From Tabrizicola piscis (lineage in GTDB: Bacteria; Pseudomonadota; Alphaproteobacteria; Rhodobacterales; Rhodobacteraceae), in contig NZ_CP034328.1 in the NCBI RefSeq assembly GCF_003940805.1, positions 3,286,001-3,350,000 of the forward strand: a DNA stretch of 64,000 nt. Direction: 5' to 3'. The notes beneath the pieces were generated by a model. The model worked only from the letters and a program-made list of their open reading frames with translations. It did not search any database and had not been told where the DNA came from. How positions within the stretch are numbered: position 1 is the first letter of the stretch; each line of letters opens with the position of its first letter. Shown piece after piece: positions 56,801-64,000 of this stretch. Position numbers and translations under genes: made by a program.

Positions 56801-57010
56801 AAGATCACCGTCGACCTTCTGATCGAGGCCGGGGCGATCCGCTTCAAGCCGATCCTCCTGACCGCCATCGCCGCCTTGATCGGCGCCGTGGTCATCCTGG
56901 CCGACCCGATCTTCCAGGGCCTCGCCATTTCGCTCTTGTTCGGGCTGCTCAGCTCGACCCTGCTCACCGTTCTCGTCATCCCGGCCATCTACCGCGTGTT
57001 GCGCACATGA
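53807..57010 (+). CDS. RND efflux transporter (AcrB/AcrF type)
   Basis: 1067 aa, normal for the family, with 12 membrane helices and two large periplasmic loops. The proton-relay aspartates lie in FSIGILVDDAIVVIENIDRHW; the start INSALTPLFILAALAGG and LPREEEPQISVPMVDI are typical. Energised by the proton gradient. Substrate unknown. It shares an apparent transcription unit with sulfide-response genes (SQR-like, DUF2892, SqrR-like), so a sulfur-related or reactive-sulfur-stress substrate is possible. Confidence 0.92.
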   Translation: MTDKSALGIAGRLTQAFINSALTPLFILAALAGGLVALVSLPREEEPQISVPMVDIHIQAQGLKAEDAVKLVTEPLEVLVKGINDVEHVYSQTRDDAAMVTARFVVGTSAEDAILRVHDKVRANLDRIPVGIPEPLIVGRGIDDVAILTLTLSGDGLSANDLTRTARLLQTEVAKTDDVGLTYIVGDAQDAIRIEPDPDRLALYGVTLQQLAGKVAQANRTLNTGKLRDQGQMIDLVAGQTLTAPAEVGQLLLTTRDGRPVYVADVATVRYVEDTSEHIVSHLTLGADGQPQGGPAVTLAIAKRAGANAVVVAEEVLHRVEALHGTLIPDAVTITITRDYGETANEKANELLFHLGLATVSIIFLVFLAIGWRESMVVAIVIPVTILLTLFAAWIMGYTLNRVSLFALIFSIGILVDDAIVVIENIDRHWGMDRRKSRIQAAIEAVAEVGNPTIVATLTVVAALLPMLAVSGLMGPYMSPIPANASAAMIFSFFVAVIITPWLMVRIAGRGEHTSAHDEMTDAAAHHHGGWLARNYARVARPILATKARSLTFLLVTAALSFGSLATLYTRDVTVKLLPFDNKSELSVVIDLPEGSAVEATDRVARDVAAIVLQLAEVTSVQTYVATPAPFNFNGLVRHSYLRSEPQLAEVAINLTPKADRDRASHDIALDLRTRLDALPVPAGTSLKVVEPPPGPPVLATLLAEVYGPDAETRRVAATKIRQAFEAVPFVVDVDDSFGTQPRRLRATISSDDLDLFRVQEQDVFDTLALLNGGQTVGYSHREDGRQPIPLIVARDKSDRVLDERFLTTPIPANALPGARGVVELGDVVQITEEPASFPIFRHNGRAAEMVTAELAGTFEAPLYGMLAVAAELDKMDWAEGEKPVIAFNGQPMDETATTLLWDGEWEVTFVTFRDMGAAFGIALVGIYILVVAQFGSFKLPLVILTPIPLTFLGIIFGHWLYAAPFSATSMIGFIALAGIIVRNSILLVDFIRQGSTGKITVDLLIEAGAIRFKPILLTAIAALIGAVVILADPIFQGLAISLLFGLLSSTLLTVLVIPAIYRVLRT

Positions 57011-57040
57011 CCGGCACTGCCATCAGAAGAGGAGACTGAC

Positions 57041-58324
57041 ATGGCACATATCGTGGTACTCGGCGCCGGACTGGGCGGCGCCATCATGGCTTACGAACTG
57101 AAAGATCAGGTCCGCCCCGAAGACCGCATCACTGTGGTCACGAAAGAGCCGACCTACCACTTCGTCCCCTCCAACCCCTGGATCGCCGTCGGCTGGCGCG
57201 ACCGGGAAGACATTACTGTCGACTTGGCCCCCACCATGGCGAAGAAGGGCATCAACTTCATCCCCGTCGCCGCCGAACGCCTGCATCCGGCCGAAAACCG
57301 GATTGCCCTCGTGAATGGCGAATCCGTTTCCTACGACTACCTCGTCATCGCCACCGGGCCAGAACTTGCCTTCGACGAAATCCCCGGCCTTGGCCCCGAA
57401 GGCCACACCCAATCCATCTGCCACATCGACCATGCCGAGGCGACGAAGGCCGTCTTTGACAAGCTGGTCGCCAACCCCGGCCCGGTCGTCATCGGTGCCG
57501 CGCAAGGCGCCAGCTGCTTCGGCCCGGCCTATGAATTCCTGTTCATCCTGGAAACCGCGCTGCGCCGCGCCAAGGTGCGTGACCGCGTGCCGATGACCTT
57601 TGTCACGCCTGAGCCCTACATCGGACACCTTGGCCTTGACGGGGTGGGTGACACCAAGGGCCTTCTGGAATCCCAGATGCGCGACAAGCACATCAAGTGG
57701 ATGACCTCGACCCGGGTGAAGAAGGTCGAAGACGGCCACATGTTCGTGGAAGAGATCAACGAAGACGGCACCGTGAAGGCTGAAAAAGACCTGCCCTTCG
57801 CCTTTTCCATGATGCTGCCCGCCTTCCGCGGCATCAAACCCGTGGCGGGGATCGAAGGCCTGTCGAACCCGCGCGGCTTCACCATCGTCGACAAGCACCA
57901 GCAGAACCCGACCTTCCCCAACATCTTCGCCGTCGGCGTCTGCGTCGCCATCCCGCCGATGGGGCCAACCCCGGTGCCCTGCGGCGTGCCGAAAACCGGC
58001 TTCATGATTGAAAGCATGGTCACTGCCACGGCCCACAACATCGGCAACCTTGTGCGCGGCAAGGCCCCCGACAGCATCGGCACCTGGAACGCCGTCTGCC
58101 TGGCCGATTTCGGCGACGGGGGCATCGCCTTTGTCGCCCAACCCCAGATCCCGCCGCGCAACGTCAACTGGTCGTCGTCGGGCAAATGGGTCCACCTCGC
58201 CAAGGCGGGGTTTGAAAAATACTTCATCCGCAAGCTGCGCAAGGGCCAGTCCGAGCCGTTCTATGAACGACTGGCGATGAAGACCCTCGGCATCGAAAAA
58301 CTCAAAGCAACCACCAAAGGATAA
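57041..58324 (+). CDS. Sulfide:quinone oxidoreductase-like flavoprotein
   Basis: 427 aa. FAD motif IVVLGAGLGGAIMAYEL; three cysteines match SQR positions: C127 (SICHID), C159 (QGASCFGPAYE) and C314 (TPVPCGVPKTG). These correspond to the three important Cys of Acidithiobacillus SQR, so catalysis of sulfide oxidation to sulfane sulfur with reduction of quinone is likely. It lacks a long C-terminal amphipathic extension but ends in a basic tail. 30 bases after the pump gene. Confidence 0.85.
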   Translation: MAHIVVLGAGLGGAIMAYELKDQVRPEDRITVVTKEPTYHFVPSNPWIAVGWRDREDITVDLAPTMAKKGINFIPVAAERLHPAENRIALVNGESVSYDYLVIATGPELAFDEIPGLGPEGHTQSICHIDHAEATKAVFDKLVANPGPVVIGAAQGASCFGPAYEFLFILETALRRAKVRDRVPMTFVTPEPYIGHLGLDGVGDTKGLLESQMRDKHIKWMTSTRVKKVEDGHMFVEEINEDGTVKAEKDLPFAFSMMLPAFRGIKPVAGIEGLSNPRGFTIVDKHQQNPTFPNIFAVGVCVAIPPMGPTPVPCGVPKTGFMIESMVTATAHNIGNLVRGKAPDSIGTWNAVCLADFGDGGIAFVAQPQIPPRNVNWSSSGKWVHLAKAGFEKYFIRKLRKGQSEPFYERLAMKTLGIEKLKATTKG

Positions 58325-58333
58325 GGATCCGCC

Positions 58334-58537
58334 ATGTCACTTGATCGTTCTGTCATGCTGTTCGCCGGGATCATGGTACTTTTCAGCGTCTTGCTGACGG
58401 CCTATGTTTCCCCGTTGTTTGTCTGGTTCACCGTCTTCATCGGCGCGAACCTGATTCAGTCCTCGTTCACGGGGTTCTGTCCTGCCGCCCTTGCATTCAA
58501 GGCGATGGGCGTCAAGAAAGGCTGCGCCTTCGAATAG
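58334..58537 (+). CDS. DUF2892 membrane protein (YgaP C-terminal-like)
   Basis: 67 aa. Two membrane helices and the closing motif SSFTGFCPAALAFKAMGVKKGC, identical in layout to the membrane part of the YgaP rhodanese. It commonly accompanies persulfide-response genes. 9 bases after the SQR-like gene. Confidence 0.88.
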   Translation: MSLDRSVMLFAGIMVLFSVLLTAYVSPLFVWFTVFIGANLIQSSFTGFCPAALAFKAMGVKKGCAFE

Positions 58538-58562
58538 GGGCGCTTAAGGTAGGGGGTCTGCC

Positions 58563-58880
58563 ATGGATCAGCCACTGGAAGGGTTCGGCGGCACGCAGGA
58601 ACAGGCCGCCCGCGCGGTCTCGCTTCTGAAATCGCTGTCGCATGAAGGGCGGTTGCAGATGCTGTGCCTGCTTCTGGATCAGGACATGAACGTGACCCAA
58701 CTGGCCGATGCGCTGGGGTCCACGCAGGCCAACGTCTCGCAGCAGCTGATGCGGCTGCGGGCCGAAGGCATCGTGCAAACCCGGCGCAGCGGCAAGCAGG
58801 TGTTCTACCAGCTTGCCCGCGCCGAGGTGGCCCCCGTGGTCACCGTCCTGCGCGACACCTTCTGCCGCCACCCGGATTGA
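58563..58880 (+). CDS. ArsR-family persulfide-responsive repressor (SqrR/BigR-like)
   Basis: 105 aa winged helix protein: LLKSLSHEGRLQMLCLLLDQD, then VTQLADALGSTQANVSQQLMRLRAEGIV. Two cysteines, C35 and C101, are 66 residues apart, the same spacing as the C41/C107 pair that forms a tetrasulfide switch in Rhodobacter SqrR. It probably represses its own operon from 52795 and opens it when sulfide or persulfides rise. Confidence 0.87.
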   Translation: MDQPLEGFGGTQEQAARAVSLLKSLSHEGRLQMLCLLLDQDMNVTQLADALGSTQANVSQQLMRLRAEGIVQTRRSGKQVFYQLARAEVAPVVTVLRDTFCRHPD

Positions 58881-58925
58881 ACGCCAGCCCTTGCCCCAGC
58901 CCGCCACCCCGCTACGTCCTTTGCC

Positions 58926-59633
58926 ATGCGGTTGGCGATCCTCCTTTGTGGTCTGGCCCTTCCCCTCCACGCGCAGGAGGTGGACCTTGAACTTGTGCTG
59001 CTGGCCGATGCCTCCGGGTCAATCACGCAGGGCGAGGTTGACTTTCAACGTCAGGGCTATGCCGCCGCAATCACCGACCCCGCCGTTCTTGCGGCGATCC
59101 GCAGCAACCTGACCGGCACCATCGCCGTCACTTACGTCGAATGGGCCGCCAATCAGGTGGTCGTGGTGGATTGGACAGTGATCGACGGCGAAGCCACCGC
59201 CGCCACCTTCGCGCAGGCACTCTTGGAACCGCCGCGCCTTGCCACCGGCCGCAATGCCATCGGCGACGCGCTTCTGGAAGGCCAGCGCCTGATCGAGGAC
59301 AACCAGATCACCGGCCTGCGCCGCGTGATCGACTTTTCCAGCGACAGCCTTGGCAATTTCCGCGGCGCCAGCATCGCCGACGCGCGCGCCTCGGTCCTTG
59401 CCGCAGGCATCACGATCAACGGCCTGCCGATCCTTGATGACGGCGAAGGCGATCCGCTGGCGGAACTGTACCAGTCCCAGATCATCGGCGGGCCCGGCGC
59501 TTTCGTGCTGCCAGCCTACGGTCGCGAAGGCTTTGTCGAGGCTGTGCGCCGCAAGCTCATCCTCGAAATCGCGGGTGACCTGCCGACGGGTGACGAGGGG
59601 CTGGCAGTCCAACTGACCGGGGCTGACAAGTAA
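58926..59633 (+). CDS. Secreted DUF1194 protein (von Willebrand A-like)
   Basis: 235 aa with a signal peptide ending at about residue 16 (LPLHAQ). The VWA metal site appears as LLADASGSIT, with further conserved parts VTYVEWAANQ, GRNAIGDALL and RVIDFSSDSLGN. Function unknown; probably a periplasmic or surface binding protein. Separate from the preceding regulator by 45 bases. Confidence 0.85.
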   Translation: MRLAILLCGLALPLHAQEVDLELVLLADASGSITQGEVDFQRQGYAAAITDPAVLAAIRSNLTGTIAVTYVEWAANQVVVVDWTVIDGEATAATFAQALLEPPRLATGRNAIGDALLEGQRLIEDNQITGLRRVIDFSSDSLGNFRGASIADARASVLAAGITINGLPILDDGEGDPLAELYQSQIIGGPGAFVLPAYGREGFVEAVRRKLILEIAGDLPTGDEGLAVQLTGADK

Positions 59634-59747
59634 GGCTCGCGGTGCTTTCGCGGCACTTGGCGACGATCCCCACACCGCCCGGCAATCGGTCAATTCCTTA
59701 CAAATCCTTAAAACACTGAAATTAACCAATGATTTCAAGGGCCCCGG

Positions 59748-59768
59748 CCTGTCCCTGCCCGGGACAGG
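59748..59768. terminator. Hairpin between convergent DUF1194 and MttB-family genes
   Basis: CCTGTCCC and GGGACAGG form an 8-bp stem with a 5-base loop, directly after the MttB-family stop codon. No T-tract. Confidence 0.5.
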
Positions 59769-61325
59769 TCAGAAATCCGTCGGCGCCCCGCCTTCCTGCT
59801 TCCGCTTCGCCACGAACTGCCGCAGCTCTTCCTGATGGTCGCCGTTCATGGCAGGCGCCTCGAACTCGGCCAGGATCTGCTTGTAGATCCGGTGCGCCCG
59901 CTCCTGCGTCCACATCGCCCCGTCGATGGCCCAAGCCTCATAGTTCCGCCAGTCCGAACAGATCGGCGCATAAAAGGCGTGCTGATAGCGGTCCTGCGTG
60001 TGCTGCACCCCAAAGTAATGCCCGCCCGGCCCAACCTCCTTGATCGCGTCAAAGGCAAGGTCGTCTTCCGTGGTGGCAAAGGTCGCCTCCTCGAAATAGC
60101 GCTGGATCATCTGCAGCACTTCGCAGTCCATCACGAACTTCTCGGGGCTGGCGATCAGGCCACCTTCCAGCCACCCCGCCGCGTGATAGACCATGTTGGT
60201 CCCCGACTGCACCGCCGACCACAGGCTGTTGCTGGTCTCCCACATCGCCTGTCCGTCCGGCACGTTGGCCGCACAGACCCCCGACGCCCGCATCGGCACG
60301 CCATAGAACCGCACCAGTTGCCCGGTCATCTGCGTGGCCCGCATATACTCCGGCGTGCCAAAGGCGGGTGCGCCCGACTTCATGTCGACGTTCGAGGTGA
60401 ACGTCCCGATCGCCACCGGGCAGCCCGGGTTGATGTATTGCAGCAGCGCCACCGCTGCCAAAGCCTCGGCAATCGACAGGGCAACCGCGCCCGACATGGT
60501 GACCGGCGCCATTGCCCCCGCCAGCGTGAAGGGCGTCACCACCACCGGCTGCCCGCGCCGCGCCATACGCATTGCCCCGTCCAGCATCGGGAAGTCATGC
60601 TTCAGCGGGGAAACCGAGTTGATGTTGGTATACATCCGCGGCTTGGCTTGAAACTCTGCTTCCGAAAGGCCGCCTGCGATGCGGACCATCTCCATCACAT
60701 CCTCAACCCGCTCGGCACCCAGCGAATAGGCGTGCACGACCTTGTCGGTCAGCGTCAGCTTTTCATAAAGGCAGTCCAAATGCCGGACCGATGCATGGAT
60801 GTCCACCGGCTCTACCGGATAGCCGCCTGCCACATGGATGCAGTTGAAATACTGCGTCAGCTTCATGAATTCCTTGAACGTCTCGAAGTCACCGGAGCGC
60901 TTGCCCCGCTCCATGTCCCACGAGTTTGGGGGCGACGAGACGTTGACGAACACCATGTGGTTGCCGCCCATGATGATCTCACGGTCGGGGTTGCGAGGGG
61001 TGATGGTGAAGGTCGAGGGCGCGCGGGCGACCATCTCCATCACGAAATCCTCGTCCATGCGGACGTTGGTGCCGGTCACGATGCAACCGGCCTGTTTCAG
61101 GATCGTCACCGCCTCGGGGTTCAGGAATTCGATCCCGATATCGCGCAGGATGCGCATCGCGGTCTTGTGGACGCGCTGCACGCCGTCGGCATCCAGGGGT
61201 TCGGTCGGGCGGTCAGGGTTCACCGGGATCCGCCAGGGCATCTGGTCGATCACTGCCGTGCCGGCCCGAACCTGCATCCCCGCCCGCCCGCCGGCGCGCT
61301 TTCTCCGGGTTGGTTCTTCGGTCAT
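59769..61325 (-). CDS. MttB-family methyltransferase without pyrrolysine (MtgB-like)
   Basis: 518 aa from ATG 61325, chosen for GGAGG 6 bases upstream (a GTG 6 bases earlier is in frame). The fold marks are GIEFLNPEAVTILKQAGC, HLDCLYEKLTLTDKVVHAYSLG, PVVVTPFTLAGAMAPVTMSGA and GGHYFGVQHTQDRYQHAFY. There is no in-frame amber, so it belongs to the large non-Pyl group that includes glycine betaine methyltransferases. These normally pass methyl groups to a corrinoid protein, but no such protein or reactivase gene is near. Expressed separately from the HAD gene upstream. Confidence 0.9.
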   Translation of the reverse strand: MTEEPTRRKRAGGRAGMQVRAGTAVIDQMPWRIPVNPDRPTEPLDADGVQRVHKTAMRILRDIGIEFLNPEAVTILKQAGCIVTGTNVRMDEDFVMEMVARAPSTFTITPRNPDREIIMGGNHMVFVNVSSPPNSWDMERGKRSGDFETFKEFMKLTQYFNCIHVAGGYPVEPVDIHASVRHLDCLYEKLTLTDKVVHAYSLGAERVEDVMEMVRIAGGLSEAEFQAKPRMYTNINSVSPLKHDFPMLDGAMRMARRGQPVVVTPFTLAGAMAPVTMSGAVALSIAEALAAVALLQYINPGCPVAIGTFTSNVDMKSGAPAFGTPEYMRATQMTGQLVRFYGVPMRASGVCAANVPDGQAMWETSNSLWSAVQSGTNMVYHAAGWLEGGLIASPEKFVMDCEVLQMIQRYFEEATFATTEDDLAFDAIKEVGPGGHYFGVQHTQDRYQHAFYAPICSDWRNYEAWAIDGAMWTQERAHRIYKQILAEFEAPAMNGDHQEELRQFVAKRKQEGGAPTDF

Positions 61326-61387
61326 GATCACCCTCCGCTGTGCTGTGGCGAAGATGACGGAAGCTGAAGCGGAATGAACACCGTATC

Positions 61388-61409
61388 AGCGACGCAAAAG
61401 CGTCGTTTT
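61388..61409 (+). terminator. Intrinsic-terminator-like hairpin in the plus direction
   Basis: CGACGC, AAAA, GCGTCG, then TTTT (stem 61390-61405). The T-run follows on the plus strand, although both flanking genes are on the minus strand. Confidence 0.5.
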
Positions 61410-61428
61410 CGTCCTACGGGCCGGATAG

Positions 61429-62133
61429 TCAGCTGCGAAGGCTGGACAGCCAGTCGGGAATGGCCCCGATATCAGGCAGGACAACGTCGGCATGGGGGGC
61501 AAGGTCGGCCTGTCCCGCCACACCGGTCAGCACGGCCACAGTCCGCATCCCGGCGGCGCGCCCGGCCTCAAGATCATGGCGGCTGTCGCCCACCATTGCC
61601 ACCCGAGCCGGATCAAGGCCCAGCCCCCCGGCGAAGGCCAGACACATGCCGGGCCCTGGTTTGGCACCGTGCCCGGAATCATAGCCTGCGATGAAATCGA
61701 AGCAGTCGGTGATCCCATGCGCCGCCAGATGCTGGCGCGCTGGCACCTCGCTGTCGTTGGTGGCCAGGCCCAGCTTCAACCCCTGCGCCCGCAGCGCCGT
61801 CAGAAGCGGCAAGAGCGGCACCGCCTCGGACATCGGGGCGGACCCGGCGGTTTCGTCAATCATCGCGGTCAGATCCGCCACGGTTCGGCCCGGCAGATGC
61901 GGGGCCAGCGCCGCCGCAATATCCGCGGCCGTCGCGGCGATCACCGGGCTGTCGGGGGCAAAGGCCTGCGTTTGGGGGTCAAACCCGATCGACCGGCCCA
62001 GCCGCGCGGCATGCTCCGGCCCCGTCGCGACCGAGGCGATGAAGCCTGCCGCCCATTGGCCCCAGCTGATGCGGAAATCGAACAGGGTTCCGTCCTTGTC
62101 GAAGATGAGGCCGTCAATCATCTGGGCAATCAT
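61429..62133 (-). CDS. HAD-superfamily phosphatase (phosphoglycolate phosphatase-like)
   Basis: 234 aa from ATG 62133. HAD motifs: FDKDGTLFD (nucleophile Asp), LGLATNDSE (motif II), GAKPGPG (Lys), and MVGDSRHDLEAG (motif IV). Cap domain type fits Gph/PGP. The natural phosphoester is unknown. Probably co-transcribed with the DUF3572 gene. Confidence 0.85.
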   Translation of the reverse strand: MIAQMIDGLIFDKDGTLFDFRISWGQWAAGFIASVATGPEHAARLGRSIGFDPQTQAFAPDSPVIAATAADIAAALAPHLPGRTVADLTAMIDETAGSAPMSEAVPLLPLLTALRAQGLKLGLATNDSEVPARQHLAAHGITDCFDFIAGYDSGHGAKPGPGMCLAFAGGLGLDPARVAMVGDSRHDLEAGRAAGMRTVAVLTGVAGQADLAPHADVVLPDIGAIPDWLSSLRS

Positions 62134-62156
62134 GGGGGGCAATCCTTGGGGCAGGG

Positions 62157-62435
62157 TCAGGTCCAGTGGACAGGCGCGCCGCCCGGCAGGGCGGCCCGGG
62201 CCGTCTGCGGCGCGGTGTAGGGCAGGGCATGCTGGTCGCAGAAAGCCACGACCCAGGCATCGTCCATCATCAGGAAGTCGAGAATCGCCCCCTGAAAGTC
62301 AACATCCCCGGCGCGCGCGCGCAGGTCATCAAGGCCCGCGCCAGTCGCGTTCAGAAAGGCCGGAAGCAGTTCATCATCCGCCACCAGCCAGGCCAGTGCC
62401 TGCAGGGCAAGGATCTGAGCGGAGTCTTGCTGCAT
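62157..62435 (-). CDS. DUF3572 family protein
   Basis: 92 aa from ATG 62435, where the family begins (QQDSAQILALQALAWLVADDELLP); an in-frame start 57 bases upstream is possible. Later part: DDLRARAGDVDFQGAILDFLMMDDAWVVAFC. Function unknown. I recall this gene next to pleD in many Rhodobacterales; here it is divergent from it. Confidence 0.8.
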   Translation of the reverse strand: MQQDSAQILALQALAWLVADDELLPAFLNATGAGLDDLRARAGDVDFQGAILDFLMMDDAWVVAFCDQHALPYTAPQTARAALPGGAPVHWT

Positions 62436-62569
62436 TTCGTCGCCATCCTCCGCTTCTGCCGTCGGTTCACCCGGCAATATGACGATTGGCACGAAATCGG
62501 AAAGGATTTCTTAACTAAGTCGGTAACACACTGTTCAGGATCCTGAGGCAGGGCTGACGAAAGCGGAAG

Positions 62570-63946
62570 ATGACCGGTCGAATCCTCATTGTAGATGACG
62601 TGGCGACCAATCGGATCGTCTATCGGGCGCGTCTGGCGGCTGCCTTTTATGAACCCGTGCTGGCCAACGACGGGGCAACCTGTCTGCAGATAGCTCAATC
62701 CGGCGTTGGACCGCGCCCCGACCTGATCCTGCTGGACCTGCACTTGCCCGACATGTCGGGGCATGACGTCCTGCGCAGCCTGCGGTCTGACCCGCGCAGC
62801 CGCGACATTCCGGTGATCGTGCTGACCGCCTCGCAGGATGCGGCTGCGCGATTGGCCGCCTTTGCCGCCGGGGCGGATGACGTGATCGTCAAGCCCGCGG
62901 CCGACCGGGTGCTGCTGGCCCGGGTGCGCAACCTGATGCGGTCAAATGCCGAGTTTTCGGCCGAAGCCGTGCTGCAGGGCGCGGGCTTCGCCGAGGCACC
63001 AATCCACTTTGAGCCGCCCGGCACGCTGGCCCTTGTCGCGTCGGTGCCGGATGCCACGAAAGACCTGCAAGCCGCGCTGTCCGGCCTGATGCGGGACCGG
63101 CTGGTCACGCTGACCCGCACTCAGGCCTTGGCCGAAGCGGCCAGTCCGGGCCGGGTTGCCGGGGCCGATGTGTTCCTTCTGGCCGAAGACGAGAATGGCC
63201 CCGAATGCGCCCTGCGCCTGCTGTCGGAGCTGAAAAGCCATCAGGCCACCCGCCATGCCGCCGTCTGCCTGCTTTTGCGCGCCCGCACGCCGGATGCCGC
63301 GGCGATGGCCTTTGACCTTGGGGCCGATGACGTGGTGGCCCATGCGGTTCCGGCGGCGGAACTTGCCCTGCGGCTGCGCAGTCTGGTCCGGCGCAAGCGC
63401 AATGGCGACCGGCAGCGCGCGCGGATGCAGGACAGTCTGCGACTGGCGCTCGTCGATCCGCTGACCGGGCTTTACAACCGCCGCTATATCGCCCCGCATC
63501 TGTCCACCATCGCCGCCCGCGCGACTGAAACCGGGGGGGTCTTTGCCGTGATGGTGGTGGACCTGGACCGCTTCAAGCGGGTGAACGACCAACACGGCCA
63601 TGCCGCCGGGGATCTGGTTCTGGTCGAGGTGGCGCGGCGGCTGACCGCAAACCTGCGCGACAGCGACCTTCTGGCCCGGATCGGCGGGGAGGAGTTTCTG
63701 ATCGTCCTGCCCGACAGCAGCCTGACCGACGCCCGCCATGTGGCCGAACGGCTGTGTCACGCGGTGGAAGAACGGCCGATCCGCCTGCCCTCGGGTCAGG
63801 GGCTGACAGTCACGGTGTCGATCGGCGTGGCCGTGTCAGGGGGCGAGGTGTCGGTTGAAGCCGTGGTCGAACAGGCCGACCTTGCCCTGCTGGATTCAAA
63901 GGGGGCCGGGCGCAATCAGGTGACTTTCCGGCTGAGCGCGGCCTGA
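62570..63946 (+). CDS. pleD: PleD-type response regulator with diguanylate cyclase domain
   Basis: 458 aa. Receiver 1 has the phospho-acceptor Asp at about 56 (DLILLDLHLPDMSG) and VKPAAD; receiver 2 (about 150-280) is degenerate; then GGDEF with DPLTGLYNRRYI, DLDRFKRVND and RIGGEEFLIVL. The inhibitory I-site R-D-S-D lies 5 residues before GGEEF, so product inhibition is expected. It makes cyclic-di-GMP when phosphorylated, controlling the motile-to-sessile or cell-cycle switch. Confidence 0.95.
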   Translation: MTGRILIVDDVATNRIVYRARLAAAFYEPVLANDGATCLQIAQSGVGPRPDLILLDLHLPDMSGHDVLRSLRSDPRSRDIPVIVLTASQDAAARLAAFAAGADDVIVKPAADRVLLARVRNLMRSNAEFSAEAVLQGAGFAEAPIHFEPPGTLALVASVPDATKDLQAALSGLMRDRLVTLTRTQALAEAASPGRVAGADVFLLAEDENGPECALRLLSELKSHQATRHAAVCLLLRARTPDAAAMAFDLGADDVVAHAVPAAELALRLRSLVRRKRNGDRQRARMQDSLRLALVDPLTGLYNRRYIAPHLSTIAARATETGGVFAVMVVDLDRFKRVNDQHGHAAGDLVLVEVARRLTANLRDSDLLARIGGEEFLIVLPDSSLTDARHVAERLCHAVEERPIRLPSGQGLTVTVSIGVAVSGGEVSVEAVVEQADLALLDSKGAGRNQVTFRLSAA

Positions 63947-63965
63947 CCCGCCGCGCCCCGCCATC

Positions 63966-64000
63966 TCAGTCCTTTGCTCGGCGGCCCAAGCCCTTTTCCA
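63966..64000 (-). CDS. Possible 3' end of a minus-strand gene cut by the window edge
   Basis: Reading from 64000 the frame ends EKGLGRRAKD then TGA. Ten codons are too few to name a family; the basic tail would suit a nucleic-acid-binding protein. Confidence 0.3.
   Translation of the reverse strand, partial: EKGLGRRAKD

Noticed and set aside
1..64000. CRISPR arrays, rRNA genes and complete tRNA genes
   Set aside because: Scanned by eye; no regularly spaced repeats with spacers, no rRNA-like stretch and no complete tRNA seen.

Overview
The window reads as a chromosomal segment of a high-GC alphaproteobacterium, most likely in the Rhodobacterales (Rhodobacter/Paracoccaceae-like). The main pointers are an opgG-opgI-opgH-opgC glucan operon arranged as I recall it from Rhodobacter sphaeroides, a SqrR/BigR-type persulfide sensor beside a sulfide:quinone oxidoreductase-like gene, a PleD-type diguanylate cyclase divergent from a DUF3572 gene, and Rieske/GcvT/PotFGHI-type catabolic clusters. 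Organism and GC statements are judged by eye; no search was run.

Layout. (1) 1-6006: lower-GC genomic island. It holds the 3' part of a large protein with a PD-(D/E)XK-like C-terminus (probable NTPase-nuclease defence protein), an unknown 223-aa gene, an orphan 2OG-Fe(II) oxygenase-like gene and a P4-type integrase interrupted by one in-frame amber codon. It ends at a tRNA 3'-end fragment (probable tRNA-Phe attachment site). (2) 6105-10835, minus strand: osmoregulated periplasmic glucan operon opgG-opgI-opgH-opgC. (3) 11405-19450, plus strand: a complete kdp operon (micro-peptide, kdpF, A, B, C, D, E) preceded by three direct repeats spaced in whole helical turns. (4) 19871-24248: LysR regulator, WrbA, a DUF1127-like micro-protein, a DMT exporter, and a CsoR/RcnR-like regulator with a His-tailed MFS exporter and a C/G-tract operator. 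(5) 24670-29790: a second lower-GC block with a sulfotransferase-glycosyltransferase fusion and gmd/fcl for GDP-L-fucose.

(6) 29899-45158: a BetI-like TetR regulator divergent from a 13-gene, mostly overlapping catabolic operon. It encodes a class III aminotransferase, two flavoprotein oxidoreductases, a GcvT-like protein, two Rieske oxygenases, a PotFGHI-type importer, a DMSP-lyase-like cupin and a YtcJ-like amidohydrolase. It looks like uptake and oxidative demethylation of a methylated or quaternary amine whose identity the sequence does not give. (7) 45177-51805: a four-gene operon with 4-nt overlaps (FAH-family hydrolase, RraA-like aldolase, beta-hydroxyacid dehydrogenase, TauE/SafE exporter), divergent from an SsuABC-type importer and a GntR regulator. 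This suggests catabolism of an organic acid, possibly a sulfonate. (8) 51837-58880: nagB, then an RND efflux adaptor and pump running into an SQR-like flavoprotein, a DUF2892 membrane protein and a SqrR-like repressor. (9) 58926-64000: a DUF1194 secreted protein, an MttB-family methyltransferase, an HAD phosphatase, DUF3572, PleD, and the edge of a further gene.

The best candidates for undescribed biology are the amine-catabolic operon (6), the overlapping operon with TauE/SafE (7), the fucose/sulfate glycan block (5), and the island's partial defence gene with its neighbours (1).
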